In this document: piece by piece, positions 33,933 to 42,499 of the stretch | Position numbering within the stretch: the first letter of the stretch is position 1 | How the letters are laid out: each line of letters starts with the position of its first letter | Assembly: GCA_017886205.1 (NCBI GenBank) | Contig: JAFNEO010000035.1 | Coordinates: forward strand, 44,990-108,989 | Reading direction: 5' to 3' | Source: Candidatus Aminicenantota bacterium | Lineage (GTDB): Bacteria > Acidobacteriota > Aminicenantia > Aminicenantales > UBA8522 | DNA length: 64,000 bases | The notes under the pieces: generated by a model | Database searches by the model: none | Seen by the model: only the letters and a program-made list of their open reading frames with translations | What the model was told of the DNA's origin: nothing | Position numbers and translations under genes: made by a program

Positions 33933-33978
33933 GGGTTTGAATTAGCACACGAGAAAAGAGGTTGTCAATGATGCGGCT

Positions 33979-35385
33979 TCAAGCGGAGATCTGGTTTTTT
34001 CCTTTTATCTTGGCCTCATAGAGTTTCTGGTCCGCGCTGTGGATGAGCTCATCCACATGAACGGCATCCTCGGGATACCCGGCCACCCCCATGCTTACGG
34101 TAAGCCGAGTTTTCGGGGCGGAGGCTTTCGGAGAGAAGCCGTGCGTCTTGATGGCTTTGTCAATCCTATGGGCAACCCGTAGAGCGCGATGGCCGTCCGA
34201 ATACGGGAGGACGACGGCAAACTCGTCTCCCCCATAGCGCGCGACCAGGTCCACCTCCCGGACGACCTTCCTGACAACCTGGGCCAGTTCCTGGAGGATC
34301 ACGTCCCCGGTGGGATGTCCATAGGCGTCATTGACCGCCTTGAAATTATCGATATCGATCATGATCAGGGTGACGGGGAATCGCTGGCGGAGAGATTTCT
34401 TGATTTCAAGGTCGAGGAATTTCCTAAAATAGCCGTGATTGTAGAGACCCGTCAGCCAATCGACGACGGCCAAGTTCAAGGCCTCTTCATAATGGGACCG
34501 CAGCCTGTCCAGCTGCTTTTTCTTCTCCAGGAGGATTTTGACCCTGGCCTGGAGCTCCCGGCCGACGATCGGCTTGACCAAGAAATCATCGGTCTGGAGC
34601 TCTATGCACTTGAGCCGGCTGTCCATGTCCTCCAGGCAGGTGATAACGACGATGGGGAGGTCCTTGCCTTTTTCCGAGCCCTTGACCTGGCGGCAGACCT
34701 CGAACCCATTCAGGCCGGGCAAAAGGAGGTCCAACAGCATCAGGTCCACTCTCCCCGTTTGGCAGAGTTCGACCGCATCCGCCCCGTTGGCCAGGGGTTC
34801 AAGCCGGAGGGGAAGATCCTTTAAGAAGTGCCGGACCAACTCGGCGTCGCTCTCGTTATCTTCGACCAGAAGGACCAAGGGCAGTTCCTTCTGCGACTCC
34901 GGAGCGGCGTCGTCGGAGTGCTTATCCACGATAAAAGACCACTGCGAATGATCGCGGATGATCAGTTGATCGCGGTACTGCCGGAGGGCGATCAGAGAGT
35001 TCGCCCGGGCGATGAGCTCTTGCGGCCGGACCGGCTTGGACAGGTATTCCTCGGCTCCGGCCTCCCGCCCGGCGTGCTCGTTCTCCGGATCGTCCAGGGC
35101 CGTGACCATGATGATCGGGATACTGAGAGTCCGGGAATCCTCCTTCAGTATTCTGGCCACCTCAAAGCCGTTCATTTCCGGCATCATAACGTCCAACAAG
35201 ATCAGGTCGGGGAGCTCACAGACGGCCCTCTCATAAGCCTCTTTGCCGTTCGACGCTCGTATCGTGTGGAAGAGGCTTGTGGAGAACACCTTCTCGAGAG
35301 AAGCGAGGCTCACTTGAGAATCATCCGCGATGAGCACTTTCTTCTTATAGGGCACGCTGACCGGCTGTTGCTCCTGATGTTCCAT
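33979..35385 (-). CDS. Diguanylate cyclase with two receiver domains (PleD-like)
   Basis: 468 residues. Receiver 1 (residues about 14-130) has LIADDSQVS and phospho-acceptor in LILLDVMMPEMNG, with the conserved Lys in YLSKPVRP. Receiver 2 (about 168-285) has LLVEDNESDAELV, LMLLDLLLPGLNG and FLVKPIVG. The GGDEF domain has ARYGGDEFAVVLPYSDG, an active-site motif for making cyclic di-GMP. No obvious RxxD inhibitory site is present upstream of GGDEF. No kinase gene is adjacent. Confidence 0.92.
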   Translation of the reverse strand: MEHQEQQPVSVPYKKKVLIADDSQVSLASLEKVFSTSLFHTIRASNGKEAYERAVCELPDLILLDVMMPEMNGFEVARILKEDSRTLSIPIIMVTALDDPENEHAGREAGAEEYLSKPVRPQELIARANSLIALRQYRDQLIIRDHSQWSFIVDKHSDDAAPESQKELPLVLLVEDNESDAELVRHFLKDLPLRLEPLANGADAVELCQTGRVDLMLLDLLLPGLNGFEVCRQVKGSEKGKDLPIVVITCLEDMDSRLKCIELQTDDFLVKPIVGRELQARVKILLEKKKQLDRLRSHYEEALNLAVVDWLTGLYNHGYFRKFLDLEIKKSLRQRFPVTLIMIDIDNFKAVNDAYGHPTGDVILQELAQVVRKVVREVDLVARYGGDEFAVVLPYSDGHRALRVAHRIDKAIKTHGFSPKASAPKTRLTVSMGVAGYPEDAVHVDELIHSADQKLYEAKIKGKNQISA

Positions 35386-35554
35386 CGCTCTGTCTCCTCG
35401 AAATGGCTTTTAAGTTACGGCTCTTATGCATTTCCCGGCCCGGCCCCTTTCCTCGCCTTCCCGTCTGAAGACATAGGGACGGGTTTCGCCTGAAGCCGAA
35501 CCCAGGTTCCCACAGCCCCCGCCCCTGGTCAATCATCTTTTGGGGGGAATCGAA

Positions 35555-35583
35555 AGGTGATGTTTGAAAGGGAAATATCACCT
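35555..35583. repeat. Inverted repeat upstream of the repeat lipoprotein
   Basis: AGGTGAT and ATCACCT, perfect 7-bp arms 15 bases apart, in the divergent gap between the GGDEF regulator and the lipoprotein gene. It may be an operator. Confidence 0.35.
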
Positions 35584-35614
35584 CTGGGGGTAGGATAACA
35601 CCGGGGAGCTTTGT

Positions 35615-35641
35615 TTGACGGACTGAGAAGATAGGTATAAT
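35615..35641 (+). promoter_or_regulatory. Probable promoter of the repeat lipoprotein
   Basis: TTGACG and a perfect TATAAT, 15 bases apart (short spacing). Transcription would start near 35648, so the ATG at 35664 is favoured over the GTG at 35652. Confidence 0.45.
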
Positions 35642-35663
35642 CTGGAGTTGAGTGAATATTAGT

Positions 35664-36227
35664 ATGGGCAAGCTGAGAAAGCAGACAAAAAGGCAGTTCT
35701 TAGGTGCGGCCGTTTGCCTGGGAATTTTCCTGTTGGCGTCGTCGGGCTGCAAGAATACGACCACCCCCGATGGGGACAAGAAACCCACGATCACCGTCCG
35801 CAATGACTGCGGCCTCGCCGTGGATATCTATATGGACGGAGTCTACCAGTTCTTTCTGGAAAACAAGGAATACTACTACATCGAGAACGTGACCCTGGGG
35901 ACTCATGAGCTTGAAGCCAAGAAAAAGGGGACCGAAACGCTGCTCAAATCCGAATCGGCAGAGATCTCAGAAAACACGGACTATACGTGGACGATCAGTA
36001 GTACGGCCAGCGTTATGATCACCAATAACTACGGAGAAACCCTCAGCCTCTATGGAGACGGCACTTACCGGACCGACATCGGAAATCAAAGCTCCGTTTC
36101 GATCACGAATATTCCCTATGGCGAGCATCTCTTCGAAGCCAAAAGACCGAACGAGAGCCAGGTCCTGGCCTCGACCCACATTGAAGTCGTCGGGGACAAC
36201 GGATACACTTGGACGATCACCAAGTGA
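35664..36227 (+). CDS. Lipoprotein with two tandem beta repeats
   Basis: 187 residues. The signal peptide ends LASSGC, a good lipobox. Two repeats of about 70 residues follow. Each begins with a beta strand (PTITVRNDCGLAVDIYMDG; VMITNNYGETLSLYGDG), continues with GTHELEAKK or GEHLFEAKR, and ends YTWTIS or YTWTIT. The layout resembles PEGA-like surface domains. No close neighbour suggests a function. Confidence 0.8.
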   Translation: MGKLRKQTKRQFLGAAVCLGIFLLASSGCKNTTTPDGDKKPTITVRNDCGLAVDIYMDGVYQFFLENKEYYYIENVTLGTHELEAKKKGTETLLKSESAEISENTDYTWTISSTASVMITNNYGETLSLYGDGTYRTDIGNQSSVSITNIPYGEHLFEAKRPNESQVLASTHIEVVGDNGYTWTITK

Positions 36228-36449
36228 ATTTGGTGGCCGGTGTGCGGCCAGTCGGGCTCTAATTCGCTCGGATTAGAAATAATTCAGCAATCAGGGAAAA
36301 CGGGGATTGCCTGAAGATAAGCCTGGGCCAGAGAATCCATGAAAAACGCATGCCGCTCCGACTTGTCCCATCAGCAGATAAAAATGTCGGATGTACAGGA
36401 AATAATTGAGTTGTCTCCCCCGGATCGGAGTATATAACGAAGATCCCGG

Positions 36450-36734
36450 CTATTCGTAGTGCGTCCAGAGCCGGATGATCTTCACGATTTTTTCATTTTC
36501 AAGGACCTGGTAGACCAGACGGTGCTGAACATTGATCCGTCGAGAACAAGCGCCCGTCAGGTCACCCTTCAGCTTTTCATATGGAGGAGGGGTCTCATAC
36601 GGATTGCGTTCGAGAATTTCGAACAGCTCGACGGCCTTTTCTTTCAGGCCCGCTGCCGCCAGTTTTTTGGCGTCTTTCTGCGCCTGACGCGTGTAGACCA
36701 GTTTCCAGGTCACCAGGCGATTTTTTTGGCGCAT
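36450..36734 (-). CDS. yoeB: Toxin, YoeB/Txe family ribonuclease
   Basis: 94 residues. The family pattern is KLVYTRQAQKDAKKLAAAGL, NPYETPPPYEKLKGDLTGAC, SRRINVQHRLVYQV and the C-terminal LWTHYE. YoeB toxins cleave mRNA at the ribosome; the RelE-fold residues Glu, Arg and the terminal His-Tyr are present. Its start overlaps the antitoxin gene by 25 bases, the usual arrangement. Confidence 0.93.
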   Translation of the reverse strand: MRQKNRLVTWKLVYTRQAQKDAKKLAAAGLKEKAVELFEILERNPYETPPPYEKLKGDLTGACSRRINVQHRLVYQVLENEKIVKIIRLWTHYE

Positions 36735-36952
36735 TTGGAGACAGGTTTTTTGAGACCGTCGATGATGGACTCACGCATGCCCGGAATAGACAGGAGATAG
36801 AGAGTCTCCTGGATGGATCTCCAATCGTCCTCGGAAATAAGAACGGCGTTGCGGCGTTTTCCGGATAGGAGCACGGGTTCGTGAGAGAGGGCCACCTCGT
36901 CAATCAGGCGGTACAGTTTGGCCCGCGCGGCGCTGGCTTTGATAACGGTCAT
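36710..36952 (-). CDS. yefM: Antitoxin, Phd/YefM family
   Basis: 80 residues. The N-terminal DNA-binding part (MTVIKASAARAKLYRLIDEV) is followed by PVLLSGKRRNAVLISEDDW, typical of YefM. The C-terminal tail would wrap the YoeB toxin. A GGAGG ribosome site precedes the ATG at 36952. It probably represses its own promoter through the palindrome at 36973-36988. Confidence 0.93.
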   Translation of the reverse strand: MTVIKASAARAKLYRLIDEVALSHEPVLLSGKRRNAVLISEDDWRSIQETLYLLSIPGMRESIIDGLKKPVSKCAKKIAW

Positions 36953-36969
36953 GATTGCCTCCGGATGCC

Positions 36970-36998
36970 ATGGTACGCTATTGCGTACGTTCTGTCAA
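36970..36998 (-). promoter_or_regulatory. yefM-yoeB promoter with embedded operator
   Basis: On the minus strand TTGACA, 17 bases, TACCAT. The spacer is filled by the perfect palindrome GTACGC-N4-GCGTAC (36973-36988), which is ideally placed for autorepression by the antitoxin. Confidence 0.75.
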
Positions 36999-37210
36999 TA
37001 GGATGAACCGGCTCACTACATAGGCAACGCCTCTTGTCTGGAGTCTCTTTTCCATTGCCGATAATATTTGTAAGGGGTCCGGTTCGCCCTCTCCACGTGT
37101 CCATTTCAGCGAAAAGCAAACCTCCCCCCCGGGACACAAGTGTTCCAACAATTGAATAAACTTCCCTGAATATGGATAAAGTTGACTAATAAAGAAAGAC
37201 GATGAAATCG

Positions 37211-37257
37211 CTGGTGGAGCTGACCGGGATCGAACCGGCGACCTCTTGACTGCCAGT
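37211..37257 (-). other. Attachment-site copy: 3' part of tRNA-Ala (putative att site)
   Basis: 47 bases identical to positions 58489-58535, which is the anticodon-loop-to-CCA part of the intact tRNA-Ala(GGC) gene, in the same orientation. Homology continues for five more bases with one mismatch and then stops; the D arm and 5' acceptor strand are absent, so this is not a functional tRNA. Because the intact tRNA's 3' end faces this copy across 21.3 kb, it looks like the distal att site of an integrated island. Confidence 0.8.
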
Positions 37258-37660
37258 AAAGCTGGTCTCGCCTCCCTCCCTCTCCCACTGTGTCACCTAA
37301 TTGCATCCAACAATACAAATAGTGCAGACAATTCAGACCGCTTTTCTAGGAAATGAAGCGGCCATCGACGCCAGAACGGCTGGATTTAGCACCAGAATGC
37401 CCCCAGAATGGCGGTTCAAGGCAAAAGGATGGCGGAAGAGTATGCCGATGGACAGAAAGCCATTCTAGTGGCGACTGGGAAGCATACGGGAGTAGGTGGA
37501 TGGGTTAGGACGACCCAGACACCCTCTTCCTGGCATCCCAAGTTAAAGGAAGGCCTGGGTTTGTGTCCCTCAAGTCAGGAAAGCACCTGATCCTTTTCAG
37601 GACTTTGCGGGGGTCTTTCCCCCCTTCCGGTTGAGCAAAGGACACCCCGCCATTACCTTT
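37258..37660. other. Intergenic stretch at the left island end
   Basis: No convincing gene is seen. Positions 37517-37560 resemble, weakly, the TPR-kinase tail relic found elsewhere in the island (CTCTTCCTGGCATCC followed by a decayed part). A GGGGG-N5-CCCCC hairpin at 37609-37623 may end the cupin transcript. A short frame at 37408-37590 reads RMAEEYADGQKAILVATG and has no identifiable domain. Confidence 0.4.
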
Positions 37661-37996
37661 TTAGTGGGGAATTTCAAGCCATACTACAGGTTCGTCTCCG
37701 GCATTCCATCCGTCATGTCCGGGAGGTATAACTCCTACCTCGCCTGGACCAAATTCTTCTTCTTTTCCATCATTCATCTTGGCATGCAGCTTGCCCGAAA
37801 GCACATAAACGAGGTGGTGTTTCTGACAGCTCTCACCTCCAACAACCGGCTTTAAGTGTTTTGACCACTGCCATCCAGGCTCTGCAGTGATTCGCTGAAT
37901 TTTAATGCCATCAATCGTAACAATCTCAACCTTTACCTTTTCAGGCGTCTGAGTTTCTTCTGGCTGGTTTAGACTCTTTTTTACAATAGTTGCCAT
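37661..37996 (-). CDS. Small cupin-domain protein
   Basis: 111 residues. The cupin core has the metal-site motifs CQKHHLVYVLSGKLHAK and FGPGEVGVIPPGHDGWNAGD. EPVVWLEIPH ends the barrel. The first cupin motif has two adjacent His and the second a single His, so metal binding is plausible. AAGGTG precedes the ATG. Function unknown; small stand-alone cupins include isomerases, dioxygenases and binding proteins. First gene inside the island. Confidence 0.85.
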   Translation of the reverse strand: MATIVKKSLNQPEETQTPEKVKVEIVTIDGIKIQRITAEPGWQWSKHLKPVVGGESCQKHHLVYVLSGKLHAKMNDGKEEEFGPGEVGVIPPGHDGWNAGDEPVVWLEIPH

Positions 37997-38104
37997 ATTT
38001 TCACCTTCTTACTTTATATTGAGTTCTTTATATATCATACATCAAGAAAAAACACATTTCAAAAGGAGTTTAAGTTTATAGATCTTTTGCTCCCCCGGAC
38101 CTGG

Positions 38105-38482
38105 CTAGCTTATCCCAGCCAGTCTCTTCCTGGCATCCTCAACTTCGGGCAGGCCGGGGTCGGCGTCTTTCCAGAGGTCGAGGAATTTCTTGTAGTTCTC
38201 TATGGCTCTTGTTTTTTTGCCTTGCTGTTCATAGATCTTCCCCAGCGTGTAGAAGCTCTTGGCATAGATGTCGCCGAAAAAGAGCCTTCCAGCCGTGAGA
38301 GAAACGAGCCTTTCATATTCTTCAACAGACTTCCCCAAATTGCCCGATCTGTAATAGGCCGCGGCAAGAGGCTCAATGAATAAGGCAGGATCATTTTCCC
38401 AATAATATTGAAAAGGAACATAAGCTTGACCTGCACTATATCGAATGGGATATTTGTCAGGCCCTACGATGTTGTGATTCAA
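38105..38482 (-). pseudogene. C-terminal fragment of a TPR-type Ser/Thr kinase gene
   Basis: An open frame of 125 codons reads AAAYYRSGNLGKSVEEYERL, TLGKIYEQQGKKTRAIENYK, then FLDLWKDADPGLPEVEDARK and ends RLAGIS. These are TPR units plus the C-terminal signature of large kinase-TPR proteins. The kinase and most TPRs are missing: upstream the sequence changes abruptly into unrelated GC-rich DNA on the other strand. It is therefore a truncated relic, although the remaining frame is intact. The same tail occurs as shorter relics at four to five other places in the island. Confidence 0.7.
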
Positions 38483-38506
38483 TAGTAACGTGAATGAAGG
38501 AGAGGT

Positions 38507-38825
38507 GTGAACCGGCGCGATCGTTTTCTCCTGGGCTGCGGCCCGGCGGCGGGAGCGGTCCTCGTCATCGCCGTCGTTTGGGCCTCAGCCGTGACGCCCG
38601 GGATCAACCAGTCCTCCGACACGATCAGCCGGCTGGCGGCGCCCGGCCAGGGTGCCCGCCGTCGTGTTCTCGGCCGTCGCGCTCGTTCTGGTCGCCGCGG
38701 CCGGCCTCTTCTATCCCGGTGTTCCGCCGTCGTTCCGCGGCCTAGTCCAGCGGCTCGCGCTGCTCATCATCTTCACTTGGATGGCCGCCACCGCCGTCAT
38801 CGCCCGCCGGGCCGCGGGCCGATAG
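38507..38825 (+). pseudogene. Decayed DUF998-like membrane protein gene
   Basis: The first 48 codons read RFLLGCGPAAGAVLVIAVVW and then NQSSDTISRLAAPGQ, a DUF998 N-terminus. After about 38650 the protein continues in another frame (VPAVVFSAVALVLVAAAGLF, then GLVQRLALLIIFTWMAATAV) and stops at 38825. The middle helices are missing, so there has been an internal deletion with a frame change. It is far richer in GC than the flanking island DNA. Confidence 0.65.
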
Positions 38826-38839
38826 GCCAAAAAACTCCA

Positions 38840-38902
38840 CTTTTGGCTGGACCAGTTCTCGGGTGAGGCTCCCCAGCAATAGTCTTAGCCTCCAGCCAAA
38901 AG
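38840..38902. repeat. Long inverted repeat after the DUF998 relic
   Basis: Perfect 12-bp arms (CTTTTGGCTGGA and its complement) at 38840-38851 and 38891-38902, separated by 39 bases. It could form a cruciform or terminator stem just after the pseudogene stop. Confidence 0.6.
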
Positions 38903-39146
38903 AGCCTGTGGGGGTCCTACAGCCTCGGTTGAGATCGTTGTTCTCCACTGTTTCCAGGACGTTTCTTAACTGGTGGAGACAGGAAGGGGGACAATTTCCT
39001 CGTGGGAGGCGCGACAAAAAGAAACCCTTAAAAGTTGTTCCTTTCAGCCCGGCCACCTTCTGCCTGGAGGCCTCAAAGTTAGTGGTGCACAGACCACCTT
39101 AGACAAGGTGGCCCCGCCGCTTTTGTCTCGCCCCGTCAGCGATCAG
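38903..39146. other. Intergenic DNA with gene-end repeat, copy 1
   Basis: Positions 39060-39153 are a diverged copy of 43702-43792: both contain GTGGTGCACAGACC, then a C-rich stretch, then ATCAGCTACTTCTT, and both end inside the 3' end of a minus-strand gene. A perfect hairpin CCACCTT-N4-AAGGTGG lies at 39094-39111 and is decayed in the other copy. No gene is seen here. Confidence 0.6.
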
Positions 39147-39563
39147 CTACTTCTTCGTTGTCGCCTTGCCCTCTTCGGGGGATCCCGCCGGGGTCTGGCT
39201 TTGGCCGCCCTCCGGCGCTTTCGGTGGGGCGGCTTTCTTTTCAGCCTTTATCTTTTTATCCTTGACCTCTTCAGGGATTTTCTTAGGCTTCTCGGCCTTG
39301 CCGCTTTCCTGTTCTTTCAGGGGGGCTGCCGCCCTTTCCGCTTTCATCTTCGCCCTTTCCTCCGTTCTCTTTTCGTTGTCTACAATCAGCCCCAGCCTGT
39401 TATTCACGGCCCTGATATTTGCCTGCAACTTTCTAATGAGAGAATCTTTGTCGGCCTTGGGAGGTTCGATCTCCTTTCCAGACAGGAAAGACAATCGGTC
39501 TTTCAGTTTTTGTTCGAAATATGCCTTTTGCCGCAGTTGCATCTGCTTCCGCTTTAATCCCAT
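39147..39563 (-). CDS. Coiled-coil protein with charged Lys/Pro/Ala-rich tail
   Basis: 138 residues, not recognised. The first 60 residues are helical and basic (LRQKAYFEQKLKDRLSFLSG; DSLIRKLQANIRAVNNRLG). From residue 75 on the chain is low-complexity, rich in K, E, A and P (EKPKKIPEEVKDKKIKAEKK), probably unstructured. A strong ribosome site (GGAGAGGAGG) precedes the ATG. The C-terminal codons lie in the repeat shared with 43784-43792. Confidence 0.7.
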   Translation of the reverse strand: MGLKRKQMQLRQKAYFEQKLKDRLSFLSGKEIEPPKADKDSLIRKLQANIRAVNNRLGLIVDNEKRTEERAKMKAERAAAPLKEQESGKAEKPKKIPEEVKDKKIKAEKKAAPPKAPEGGQSQTPAGSPEEGKATTKK

Positions 39564-39710
39564 TTGTTCCTCCTCTCCGATTCAGTTCTTTTTCTCCGGC
39601 AGATCATAGGTTTTGCGGAGCTATTTCTTCCCTGCCCGGCAGATAATTGCCGAGGGTATGTATACCAAGGTTTTCACCAAAAAGCCACCGCATTATAGGA
39701 GGATCAGCTG

Positions 39711-39790
39711 CCCTTCAGCCAAGCCAGCCTCTTTTTAGCATCCTCAACTTCAGGCAGGCCGGAGGGCGGCCTTCCAGAGGGGCGAATTTC
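39711..39790 (-). pseudogene. Relic of TPR-kinase 3' end (tail relic)
   Basis: Read on the minus strand it encodes GLPEVEDAKKRLAWLKGS and a stop, the tail signature of the lost kinase family, with the preceding FLDLWK part frame-shifted. It has no start or body. Confidence 0.6.
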
Positions 39791-39842
39791 CAGCGATGTT
39801 CAATGGGCTTTTTTAAACCCTATTTCTTATGCGTATTTAACC

Positions 39843-42326
39843 CTAGTCAAAGCCCATTTTCTTCAGCATTGCCTGGAACCTCGGGTCCGAGCGAATATTG
39901 TCATAAAAAGGGCTCACTTTGAGCCATGTCAAAAAAAACGAACGTTCATCATAGGCCTTTTCAAGCCATTTCCAGCCTTCTTCGTTCTCGCCGAGGCGAA
40001 AATATATTCCCGCAAGTACAGTCTCGATTTGTTGAGGGTGTTTTAATATATCGGCTAACAATCGTCGCGCCTCTTCTTGCCTGTTCATCATTGCATACGT
40101 GAGTGCAATGTTAACTTGATTATTTGTTTTTTGAGCTTCTCTCAAGGCTTCTTGGTACATCCCCTTGCCATCGTAATTCATCATGAGGTAGATGTGTGCA
40201 GGGCGAAAGTCAGGATCCATCTCAAGTGTCTTCTTGCACTGATCTATTCCCTTATCATAATCACGGGCAAAAAAATAAAACCATCCTCCAACCGCGTTGA
40301 TGATGAGTGACAATGGGTCAAGCGCCTGAGCCCGCTTTATCTCTTCCAGCCCCTCGTCAAACCGTCCCATTATTGTTAAAAACTCGCCATACCATTGAAG
40401 AGCGGTTGCATAGCTCGGGCTGAGTTCAATGGCTCTCTTATGTTCTTTCTCAGCTCCCTTCCAATCCCAATCAAAATCACGCTTAACGGCAGCCAATGAG
40501 TTGTGGGCTTCTCCAAGGGAATCATCTATCTCCAGAGCTTTTACGGCAGCTTCTTTTGCCTTAGGGAAGGCTTCTTTTGCTGGGAGAAAAGAAAACTCGC
40601 CCAGTATGATATAAGAATCGGCAATTCCGACATAGGCTAAAGCAAAGGAGGCATCTTTCTCGATCGCTTGTTCAAAGTACTCAATAGATTTTCTCATCCC
40701 CTCTTCTGTCCGCTTATTCCAGTAGAAACGTCCTTTGAGATAGGCTTGATAGGCCTCGGAGTTATCCGTATAACTTTTGATGAGAGGCGCTTCCTTTTCT
40801 CCCAGCAGTGTAATCTGTAGAGCTTTGACAATTTCCCGGGCTATTTCGTCTTGGATGGCAAAAACATCTTCCATTTGACGGTCATACTGACCGGACCAGA
40901 CCTGGGAGCCATCATTCACCTTGATGATCTTTGGTGTTATTCGGAGCCTATTCCCAATGACCTGAACGCTAGCCTCTAACAGGTTGTCCACGCCGAGCTG
41001 CTGGCCGATTTGCCGGATGCCGAGGTTTCTCCCCTTAAACGAAAACGAGGAAGCCCTGGCAGGAATCCAGAGGTCCTTGATGTTGCTTAAAGAATTGATG
41101 AGCGTTTCAGCGATACCGTCGCATAAGTATTCATGGTCTTTTGTGGGGCTCAGATCTTCGAAAGGAAGCACAGCGATGGAATGCTTAGCTGATTTGGCTG
41201 GAGGGGCCGCTTTTTGAGGGATAGCTCGCCAAATGATAATCATAGCTGTAATGATAAGAGCAGCTATTACAAGACCAGGGATGAGGAGCTTCTTCAGGCT
41301 GAATTTGACCGTGATTTCTTTTGAGGTGAAGGGCTTTCTCCTGGTTATCACCCGTTCTGTGGTGGGGATACCCTTCTCGATTTTTTCGAGCTCCAAATGA
41401 AGCTCGTCCGCACCCTGATATCTTTTTTCTTTATCCTTCTCCAGGCATTTCAGAACTACTCGGCTGAGGTCTTCAGGGATTTGGGCATTGACCAGTTGAG
41501 GATCTCGAGGCACCTCCGTCTTATGCTTGACGGCTATCGCTAAAGGTGTATCTCCTTCAAAAGGCACACGTCCCGTCAGCATCTCATAGAGAATGATACC
41601 CAGCGAATAGATATCCGAGCGCTGGTCCGCCTCTTTGCCTTCCACCTGCTCGGGACTCATGTATTCGGGCGTCCCGATCATCACCCCGGCCCCTGTGATG
41701 CCTTTCCCCTGGAGCGACCGGGCGATCCCGAAATCCATGATGCGGGCATTGCCGTCCTTGTCGATCAGGATGTTGCCGGGTTTGAGATCGCGATGGACCA
41801 CCCCCAAGGCGTGCGCTTCAGCCAGTCCTTCGCAGACTTGCCTGGCAATGGAGAGGGCCTTTGCCGCTGTCAGCTGTCCCGTTTGCCGGATAAGTGCCCG
41901 CAAGTCCTGGCCGGGGACGTATTCCATGGTGATGAAATGCGTTCCCTCGGCCTCCATGAGCTCGTACATTTTGCCGACATTCCGGTGGGCAATCTTGCGC
42001 GCCAGCTTGAGCTCGTTCGAAAAGCGTTGGATCGTCTCTCGATCGGAAGCAATCTCGGGCTTTATTAGCTTAAGGGCCACCTCCTCGCCGAGCTTCTTAT
42101 CCAGGGCTCGATAGACCTTGCCCATGCCGCCTTTGCCGAGCTCTTCGATGATCTGGTAGCGGCCGGCGAAGGTGGAGCCGGTACTAAGTTCGTTGAGGGA
42201 AGTCTGAAGTGTCTCCGTTTGAAACAGGGAGAGTTCCTTGGCCGCTTCTAATTTCGTTCCGCAGTCTGAACAGAAAAGAGAAGTCTCGGCGTTTTCAGTA
42301 TGACATTTCGGGCACTTGACGGCCAC
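39843..42326 (-). CDS. Membrane Ser/Thr protein kinase with zinc ribbon, TolB_N-like and TPR domains
   Basis: 827 residues. An N-terminal zinc ribbon (CPKCHTENAETSLFCSDCG) is followed by a complete kinase: glycine loop GKGGMGKVYRA, VALKLIKPE with the ATP Lys, HRDLKPGNILI, DFGIARS and GTPEYMSPEQ. A single membrane segment (LLIPGLVIAALIITAMIII) near residue 350 places the rest outside. That part holds a TolB_N-like domain (SIAVLPFEDLSPTKDHEYLC) and about six TPRs. It ends at RFQAMLKKMGFD without the tail seen in the relics. The -35/-10 arrangement of its promoter is shared with the paralogue at 50921. Substrates are unknown. Confidence 0.93.
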   Translation of the reverse strand: MAVKCPKCHTENAETSLFCSDCGTKLEAAKELSLFQTETLQTSLNELSTGSTFAGRYQIIEELGKGGMGKVYRALDKKLGEEVALKLIKPEIASDRETIQRFSNELKLARKIAHRNVGKMYELMEAEGTHFITMEYVPGQDLRALIRQTGQLTAAKALSIARQVCEGLAEAHALGVVHRDLKPGNILIDKDGNARIMDFGIARSLQGKGITGAGVMIGTPEYMSPEQVEGKEADQRSDIYSLGIILYEMLTGRVPFEGDTPLAIAVKHKTEVPRDPQLVNAQIPEDLSRVVLKCLEKDKEKRYQGADELHLELEKIEKGIPTTERVITRRKPFTSKEITVKFSLKKLLIPGLVIAALIITAMIIIWRAIPQKAAPPAKSAKHSIAVLPFEDLSPTKDHEYLCDGIAETLINSLSNIKDLWIPARASSFSFKGRNLGIRQIGQQLGVDNLLEASVQVIGNRLRITPKIIKVNDGSQVWSGQYDRQMEDVFAIQDEIAREIVKALQITLLGEKEAPLIKSYTDNSEAYQAYLKGRFYWNKRTEEGMRKSIEYFEQAIEKDASFALAYVGIADSYIILGEFSFLPAKEAFPKAKEAAVKALEIDDSLGEAHNSLAAVKRDFDWDWKGAEKEHKRAIELSPSYATALQWYGEFLTIMGRFDEGLEEIKRAQALDPLSLIINAVGGWFYFFARDYDKGIDQCKKTLEMDPDFRPAHIYLMMNYDGKGMYQEALREAQKTNNQVNIALTYAMMNRQEEARRLLADILKHPQQIETVLAGIYFRLGENEEGWKWLEKAYDERSFFLTWLKVSPFYDNIRSDPRFQAMLKKMGFD

Positions 42327-42357
42327 TGATGGTCCCTCCTAACCTGTGTGGCTAAAG

Positions 42358-42385
42358 ATTATCAAGGAAAGGGGGAGTAAGTCAA
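42358..42385 (-). promoter_or_regulatory. Kinase promoter (copy 1)
   Basis: On the minus strand TTGACT, 16 bases, GATAAT. The surrounding 30 bases are nearly identical to the promoter of the second kinase at 53391-53418. Confidence 0.6.
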
Positions 42386-42386
42386 C

Positions 42387-42482
42387 TTACTGGTTCAGCT
42401 CCGCCAGCCTCTTCCTTGCATCCTCGATTTCGGGCAGGCCGGGGTCGGGGTCCTTCCTGAGGTCGAGGCATTTACGATAGCA
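42387..42482 (-). pseudogene. Relic of TPR-kinase 3' end (tail relic)
   Basis: The minus strand reads CYRKCLDLRKDPDPGLPEIE then DARKRLAELNQ and a stop, matching the tail of the fragment at 38105-38482. Upstream it runs into the OmpA-like gene's 3' end, so only the tail survives. Confidence 0.65.
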
Positions 42483-42499
42483 CTTCGCGGTTCCCTCGT

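Noticed and set aside
37211-37295. Second functional tRNA-Ala gene
   Set aside because: The anticodon stem has a mismatch and the D arm and 5' acceptor strand are missing.
37106-37318. Short minus-strand frame over the att copy
   Set aside because: Its translation is simply the tRNA fragment read as protein.
37408-37590. Possible remnant of an integrase C-terminus near the left att site
   Set aside because: The 60-codon translation has no catalytic Arg/His/Tyr motif; nothing supports an integrase origin.
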